A stretch of DNA of 10,376 nt from the NCBI GenBank assembly GCA_030637775.1, contig DAOWFY010000108.1, forward strand, positions 1 through 10,376, read 5' to 3'. Position numbers and translations under genes: made by a program. The notes beneath the pieces were generated by a model. That model was given only the letters and a program-made list of their open reading frames with translations, was not told the DNA's origin and ran no database searches. The first letter of the stretch is position 1. Each line of letters begins with the position of its first letter. The DNA is from a bacterium. GTDB taxonomy: Bacteria; Ratteibacteria; UBA8468. Positions 7,098-10,376 of the stretch are shown piece after piece.

Positions 7098-7885
7098 GAA
7101 ATTTCTGTGGTTATTTAGGGCGAAGTTTAAATTTAGCCTTAAGACATTTAGGCAGCATCCTTTCTCTCTTTCGGCAGGCCCTCTACTGGATTTTTATCGC
7201 TCCCTTCCGCGGTAAACCGGTAAATAAGAAAGATTTCATTGGCCAGTTAGAACTGATTGGAGTAAAATCCCTCCCGATTGTTAGTTTTGTTTCTTTCTTC
7301 TTCGGTATCACTCTGGCGATGCTTACTGCCTATCAGTTAAGAATCTTCCAATCGGAGATCTTAGTGGGCGCTTTAGTTGGAGTATCGTTTTCCCGGGAAT
7401 TAGGCCCTTTGCTTACAGCCATTGTGGTAGCAGCAAGGGTAGGAGCAGCGATGACGGCTGAACTGGGAACAATGAAGGTCTCCGAGGAAATAGATGCTTT
7501 AGAGACGATGGCCATCAGACCGGTTCGCTTTCTCATTGCCCCCAGACTTTTGGCCATTTTGATTATGCTTCCCTGTTTAACCATCATTGCCAATATTGTC
7601 GGAATTTTAGGGGGTTATCTCATCGCCAAACTTAGCTTAGGACTTGATACCTATTACTATTTCTCTCAAACCTTTAAGGCAATGGAGGCAAAGGACCTCT
7701 TTACCGGACTCATCAAAAGTTTCTTTTTCGCCGGAATTATTGGAATGGTCGGCTGCTACCAGGGATTTATTGTCAGAGGGGGGGCCGAAGGGGTGGGAAG
7801 GGCAACTACCACCTCGGTGGTCAGTTCCATTTTCCTGATCATTGTTACTGACTGTTTCTTTAATGCTTTGTTCTATTTTATTTAA
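7094..7885 (+). CDS. mlaE: MlaE-family permease of a lipid (MCE) ABC transporter
   Basis: This 263-residue integral inner-membrane protein is normal length for MlaE. An N-terminal amphipathic or interfacial helix region (about 1-40) precedes hydrophobic segments at about 59-80, 88-120, 145-175, 205-225 and 240-262. The family hallmark is intact: RELGPLLTAIVVAARVGAA (101-119), then ELGTMKVSEEIDALETM (123-139). In the Mla complex MlaE forms the dimeric channel that moves phospholipids between the inner membrane and the MlaD ring. The gene starts within an ATGA overlap with the STAS gene; the nearest purine-rich GAGGAGG lies about 20 nt upstream, so coupling to upstream translation is likely. 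The start at 7094 is the only sensible one. Confidence 0.95.
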   Translation: MRNFCGYLGRSLNLALRHLGSILSLFRQALYWIFIAPFRGKPVNKKDFIGQLELIGVKSLPIVSFVSFFFGITLAMLTAYQLRIFQSEILVGALVGVSFSRELGPLLTAIVVAARVGAAMTAELGTMKVSEEIDALETMAIRPVRFLIAPRLLAILIMLPCLTIIANIVGILGGYLIAKLSLGLDTYYYFSQTFKAMEAKDLFTGLIKSFFFAGIIGMVGCYQGFIVRGGAEGVGRATTTSVVSSIFLIIVTDCFFNALFYFI

Positions 7886-7888
7886 CAA

Positions 7889-7905
7889 AGGGGTCAGTGA
7901 CCCCT
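7889..7905. repeat. Small palindrome between mlaE and mlaF
   Basis: AGGGGTCA, G, TGACCCCT is an 8-bp perfect inverted repeat with one central base. As RNA it would make a stem of about 6 bp (AGGGGT/ACCCCT) with a CAGTG loop. It fills most of the 28-nt gap before the mlaF ATG at 7914 and contains the only purine-rich, SD-like run there. It may tune mlaF translation or be a scar of a small mobile repeat. Confidence 0.6.
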
Positions 7906-7913
7906 ACCATGCC

Positions 7914-8711
7914 ATGATTATTGTAAAGAACTTAGTTAAGAGCTTTGATAACCGAAAGATCCTTGATAACATTAATCTGAAAATAGAGAAGGGAAAAATT
8001 ACCGTAATTATGGGGGGTAGCGGCTGCGGCAAGAGTACGCTTTTGAGGCATCTGATTGGATCGATAAGACCCGATAGTGGTGAAATCCTTATTGCCGGAG
8101 AAGACATTACCAAAATGGACGAGGATTCCTTAGACAACTTAAGGAAAAGATTTGGCATGCTTTATCAAAGCGGGGCCCTCTTTAATTCAATGAGTGTCGG
8201 CGAAAATGTTGCTCTTCCTTTAAGGGAACATGCCAAACTCGACAACAAAATCATTGAGATAATAGTTAAAATGAAGTTGGAACTTGTTGGTCTCACCGGC
8301 TTCAAGGATCTTTTCCCCTCTCAGATAAGTGGGGGAATGAAAAAGCGAGTGGCTCTGGCAAGGGCGCTTGCTTTAGATCCGGAAGTAGTCTTTTATGACG
8401 AGCCAGGCGCAGGCTTAGATCCAGTTACCCGAGCTGCGATAGATAAGTTGATCATCGACTTAAGCAAAAAATTAAATATTACCTCTGTCGTGGTGACCCA
8501 TGAGATGAAGAGCGCATTCTCGATTGCCAACAAAATCGCAATGCTCCATGAAGGAAAAATCATTATCTATGACTCGGCAACCGAGATTAAAAATTCTCAA
8601 AATGAGGTTGTGCAACAATTTATTGCTGGTTCTCCCGAGGGACCTCTCACGCGGCGCCGCACCGGCAAAGAATATCTTGTAACTCTGACTGGTGTAAGTA
8701 AACACAGATGA
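7914..8711 (+). CDS. mlaF: MlaF-family ATPase of the lipid (MCE) ABC transporter
   Basis: This cytoplasmic ABC ATPase of 265 residues energises MlaE. The ATG at 7914 (MIIVKNLVKSF) gives the standard MlaF N-terminus; the frame stays open upstream to 7842, but that would add 24 non-homologous-looking residues and overlap mlaE. Motifs counted from 7914: Walker A GGSGCGKST (34-42), Q-loop Q85 in MLYQSGALF, signature ISGGMKKRVALARA (138-151), Walker B VVFYDEP (158-164), D-loop GLDP (167-170) and H-loop H196 in VVVTHEM. ISGGM instead of LSGGQ is usual in MlaF proteins. SPEGPLT near the C-terminus is also typical of the family. No good Shine-Dalgarno lies at the usual distance from 7914, only the GGGG of the palindrome about 20 nt upstream. 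Confidence 0.94.
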   Translation: MIIVKNLVKSFDNRKILDNINLKIEKGKITVIMGGSGCGKSTLLRHLIGSIRPDSGEILIAGEDITKMDEDSLDNLRKRFGMLYQSGALFNSMSVGENVALPLREHAKLDNKIIEIIVKMKLELVGLTGFKDLFPSQISGGMKKRVALARALALDPEVVFYDEPGAGLDPVTRAAIDKLIIDLSKKLNITSVVVTHEMKSAFSIANKIAMLHEGKIIIYDSATEIKNSQNEVVQQFIAGSPEGPLTRRRTGKEYLVTLTGVSKHR

Positions 8712-8712
8712 A

Positions 8713-8747
8713 TGTGGAAATATCAAGGTCTGAAGACCTTTCCCACA
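8713..8747. repeat. Hairpin 1 of three in the mlaF-mlaD spacer
   Basis: AAGGTC (8725-8730), TGAA, GACCTT (8735-8740) form a perfect 6-bp stem. An outer pair TGTGG (8713-8717) / CCACA (8743-8747) can extend it across an internal loop. There is no downstream T tract. It begins two bases after the mlaF stop. Confidence 0.6.
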
Positions 8748-8750
8748 ATA

Positions 8751-8769
8751 CCCCTGATTTAATCAGGGG
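8751..8769. repeat. Hairpin 2 of three in the mlaF-mlaD spacer
   Basis: CCCCTGATT (8751-8759) and AATCAGGGG (8761-8769) are a 9-bp perfect inverted repeat around a single T; a real hairpin would use about 8 bp with a TTA loop. It is GC-rich at the base but is followed by GTGGGAGG, not by T residues, so it is not a typical terminator. Confidence 0.7.
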
Positions 8770-8775
8770 GTGGGA

Positions 8776-8791
8776 GGCATCTCCTGATGCC
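8776..8791. repeat. Hairpin 3 of three in the mlaF-mlaD spacer
   Basis: GGCATC (8776-8781), TCCT, GATGCC (8786-8791) form a perfect 6-bp stem with a tetraloop. It ends 11 nt before the mlaD ribosome binding site. Together with the two preceding hairpins it makes up most of the 104-nt spacer. Confidence 0.6.
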
Positions 8792-8802
8792 GATAAGAAA
8801 TA

Positions 8803-8808
8803 GAGGAG
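8803..8808 (+). promoter_or_regulatory. Ribosome binding site of mlaD
   Basis: GAGGAG at 8803-8808 is 7 nt before the ATG at 8816, an ideal distance. It lies just outside the third hairpin, so mlaD can start translation independently of mlaF. Confidence 0.75.
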
Positions 8809-8815
8809 AAATATT

Positions 8816-9556
8816 ATGGCTGAATATTTGAAGTCGGAGATCAAATCAGGGATAATGATCGTTAGCTGCATATTAATTTTGGTTGTCCTTATCTTCTTAG
8901 TGGGAGGATTAGAGCTCTTTAAGAAAGAATCTTCCTATAAAATTTATTTTAAGTCAATTGCCCAACTGGGGGAAGGTGCTCCCGTTACCTTTGCCGGTCA
9001 TAAGATAGGGCGAATAAAATCAATCGCTATTATCCCGGAAAAGGATAAACCGGTTGAGATTATCATCAGCCTGCCTTCAAAGATAGAGATCAGGGCCGAC
9101 TCCTTAGCGGAAATTAAGGCCACCGGAGTAATCGGCTTAAAATGCTTGAGTCTCTCTCCCGGCTCTAAAGATGCGCCGGTTCTTCCTTCCGGAAGTATTA
9201 TCAAGGAAAAAGAACCGCTGGACATTCAAGAGATTATCAATGCTGCCGGCAGCTTAGGAGATAATGTAGCCGAGACAATTGCCTCCATTAAAGCAACCTC
9301 TGATAGATTTCGCTCCGTAGCCGAGAAAGTTGATGATGCTAAATTAGGTCAATTATTGAAAAATATTAACATCATGGTTGAGGAAAACAGAGAAGATATC
9401 AGGGAGATAATTAAGAATTTAAAAGATACTACTGCCAATGCCAGGGAGTTTACGGCGATCATTAAGAAACGTCCCAGTCGGCTCATCTGGAGAACCAGGG
9501 AACGGAGAGAGAGAAAAACGGAAATAGAAAAGCTAAGGAGGCCCAGAGTACCATGA
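8816..9556 (+). CDS. mlaD: MlaD-family MCE-domain lipid-binding protein
   Basis: This 246-residue protein has one N-terminal membrane anchor (about 12-32, GIMIVSCILILVVLIFLVGG), which leaves the rest in the periplasm. Residues about 38-117 are a single MCE domain (YKIYFKSIAQLGEGAPVTFAG, GHKIGRIKSI, VIGLKCLSLSPG). MCE proteins form hexameric rings that carry lipid between MlaE and periplasmic or outer-membrane partners. After the MCE domain comes a helical region (about 135-222) with repeated IIN/IIKNL heptad-like spacing, and RPSRLIWR (225-232), a motif often seen near the end of MCE proteins. A basic tail KLRRPRVP closes it. It is somewhat longer than E. coli MlaD (183 residues), through the C-terminal helix. 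The stop overlaps the lipoprotein ATG by 4 nt (ATGA). Confidence 0.93.
   Translation: MAEYLKSEIKSGIMIVSCILILVVLIFLVGGLELFKKESSYKIYFKSIAQLGEGAPVTFAGHKIGRIKSIAIIPEKDKPVEIIISLPSKIEIRADSLAEIKATGVIGLKCLSLSPGSKDAPVLPSGSIIKEKEPLDIQEIINAAGSLGDNVAETIASIKATSDRFRSVAEKVDDAKLGQLLKNINIMVEENREDIREIIKNLKDTTANAREFTAIIKKRPSRLIWRTRERRERKTEIEKLRRPRVP
9535..9541 (+). promoter_or_regulatory. Ribosome binding site of the lipoprotein gene
   Basis: AAGGAGG at 9535-9541 is a near-perfect Shine-Dalgarno inside the end of mlaD, 11 nt before the ATG at 9553. It favours 9553 as the native start over the internal ATG at 9625, which has no such site. Confidence 0.7.
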
Positions 9557-10368
9557 AAGGTAAAAATAGGGACACATCCCATTTTTTGAGACACTTCCCT
9601 ATCTGTCTGTGCAGAAAAATTAGGATGTGTCCCTATTTTTTGGCTTTAGCATTTTTAGCCGGTTGTGCTTCCGCGCCCCATATTATTAAATATGAAATTG
9701 AACCTCCTGAGGAAAAAATTGAAAAGGATATCGGTATCGCCGTTTTGGCCTTTACCGATAAAAGACCCTCTGAAGAAAAGGAGGGCTTAAAAGGAAAATT
9801 GCTGATCTTCAGCACAAGGGATAAGAACTTTGCTCAGCCACCCGCGATTATGATTCCCCAGCACCTAACCAAGGAGTTAGTAGCCTGGGGTCTCAGGGCA
9901 GAGGATGTTTCTACCCGAGAAGAGGCAGGGACTGCTGATTATAGAGTTGAAGGAGAGCTTTTGCATTTTCAGGCGGTTATCAAACTGAATAAGGCCACCT
10001 TTATTCCTTACTTAGGCAATATCACTACACTGTGGGCAAAGGATGAGTTTGTTATTACCCTTTCCATGCGGGTAAAACTGTTCCTCAAAAATTCTGATGA
10101 ACCAATTTTTGATGAAGAATTTGATGTTTCCGAAGATTTAAAATTACCCACCGGTCTCCTCAATCTTGCCCGCTACAAACGCGGTCTTCGCCATAAACTA
10201 AAAGTTCTTGACCTGGCCACAGGAGAGGTTTTGGCTAAAGTTCGGGAGCGAATCATTCAGGAGACTCGGAAGTTTCCTTCAGCGGCACGTTTGTCAGTCC
10301 CAGCGAGGCTGACTGCACTCTCGTTCCTCCTCGCTCATCCTTCGGATACCGTGCCCGCTCGTCGGTAA
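9553..10368 (+). CDS. Putative Mla-associated lipoprotein with repeat-derived N-terminus
   Basis: This 271-residue predicted lipoprotein has a lipobox LAGC (35-38, lipidated C38) after a hydrophobic stretch YFLALAFLAG. The mature part starts SAPHIIKYEIEPP and has GIAVLAFTDKRPSEEK, a pattern recalling YajG/LptE-like or CsgG-like periplasmic lipoproteins; the family is not certain. As last gene of the Mla cassette it may take the place of an outer-membrane or auxiliary lipoprotein of the transporter, comparable in role to PqiC-type lipoproteins next to MCE genes. The 37-residue leader is unusually long: residues about 4-29 are encoded by an inverted-repeat insertion (9562-9640), and the effective signal may be only RKIRMCPYFLALAFLAGC (21-38). 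ATG 9553 is supported by AAGGAGG and the ATGA overlap; ATG 9625 inside the repeat is the alternative. The last 28 or so residues (from about 10281) come from a GC-rich palindromic stretch and may not be native. Confidence 0.7.
   Translation: MKGKNRDTSHFLRHFPICLCRKIRMCPYFLALAFLAGCASAPHIIKYEIEPPEEKIEKDIGIAVLAFTDKRPSEEKEGLKGKLLIFSTRDKNFAQPPAIMIPQHLTKELVAWGLRAEDVSTREEAGTADYRVEGELLHFQAVIKLNKATFIPYLGNITTLWAKDEFVITLSMRVKLFLKNSDEPIFDEEFDVSEDLKLPTGLLNLARYKRGLRHKLKVLDLATGEVLAKVRERIIQETRKFPSAARLSVPARLTALSFLLAHPSDTVPARR
9562..9640. repeat. Insertion-like element with 18-bp perfect inverted repeats inside the lipoprotein start
   Basis: AAAAATAGGGACACATCC (9562-9579) and GGATGTGTCCCTATTTTT (9623-9640) are exact reverse complements, 43 nt apart. 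Each arm is also an imperfect mini-hairpin with its flanks: 9562-9587 (A-rich, GGGA, CACA, TCCC, T-rich) and about 9615-9642. Paired imperfect palindromes of this kind recall REP/BIME units mobilised by RAYT/Y1 transposases. No transposase is in the window. The element keeps the reading frame open from ATG 9553 to the lipobox. Confidence 0.75.
10281..10359. repeat. GC-rich palindromic tract at the 3' end of the lipoprotein gene
   Basis: From 10281 to 10365 GC is about 64%, against about 49% in the 80 nt before. Nested inverted repeats are present: AGCGGCACG (10281-10289) with CGTGCCCGCT (10350-10359, one extra C), GTCAG (10293-10297) with CTGAC (10309-10313), and AGCGAGG (10302-10308) with CCTCGCT (10329-10335). 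The encoded peptide (from SAARLSVPARL) is unlike the acidic and beta-rich protein before it. It is probably another small repeat that has run into or replaced the native gene end. Confidence 0.5.
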
Positions 10369-10376
10369 CAAGGCAC

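Noticed and set aside
7644-7838. Second sense-strand frame within mlaE
   Set aside because: It is entirely nested in a conserved membrane-protein gene and has no independent start signal.
7637-7888. Antisense frame over the end of mlaE
   Set aside because: It overlaps conserved MlaE coding sequence, has no promoter or ribosome site and no recognisable domain.
7842-7913. Longer mlaF reading frame starting inside mlaE
   Set aside because: It adds 24 residues not seen in MlaF proteins and reads through the palindrome; ATG 7914 gives the normal N-terminus.
8751-8791. Terminator splitting mlaF from mlaD
   Set aside because: No T run follows the stems, no promoter is evident before mlaD, and the genes belong to one transporter.

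Overview
The window looks like a chromosomal segment from an uncultured Gram-negative (diderm) bacterium of moderate GC. The diderm reading rests on a complete inner-membrane MCE/Mla lipid-transport cassette plus a lipoprotein gene. I cannot name the phylum. The FG-GAP surface protein with a Gly-rich CFIATAAFG C-terminal tail, the compact overlapping genes and the many small palindromic elements recall candidate phyla such as Omnitrophota, Aerophobetes or Desantisbacteria, but that is an impression and not an identification.

Region 1 (1-2231) is the 3' part of a large secreted or surface protein gene. It holds five FG-GAP (beta-propeller, Ca-binding) repeats that are nearly identical at DNA level, a fibronectin-III-like domain, a beta-rich domain and a CFI-box C-terminal tail. 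It is open at the left edge of the window. Region 2 (2232-2437) is a 206-nt spacer packed with inverted repeats. It ends with a good intrinsic terminator (2368-2402) whose T tract runs directly into a strong sigma70-type promoter (TTGACC, 17 nt, TATACT). The predicted start point almost coincides with the next ATG, so that transcript should be leaderless or nearly so.

Region 3 (2438-10368) reads as one operon of nine same-strand genes. Most are joined by 1-4 nt stop/start overlaps: GAF-PAS sensor; GspE/PilB-type ATPase; GAF-PP2C (RsbU/SpoIIE-type) phosphatase; RsbW-type HATPase kinase; STAS antagonist; MlaE permease; MlaF ATPase; MlaD MCE protein; and a lipoprotein. The two larger gaps, mlaE-mlaF and mlaF-mlaD, carry hairpins.

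The main biological idea is that a full partner-switching module (phosphatase, kinase, phosphorylatable STAS protein) is translationally coupled to mlaE, with no sigma-factor gene in the window. In proteobacteria the Mla complex contains a STAS protein (MlaB) that binds the ATPase MlaF. Here the only STAS protein has a DSSGL phosphoacceptor motif and sits exactly where mlaB would be expected. It may therefore be a phosphorylation-controlled MlaB that connects GAF/PAS sensing to lipid transport. This is an inference from gene order and motifs. A second point of interest is an 18-bp perfect inverted-repeat element inserted inside the start of the lipoprotein gene. The element now encodes the N-terminal part of its export signal.
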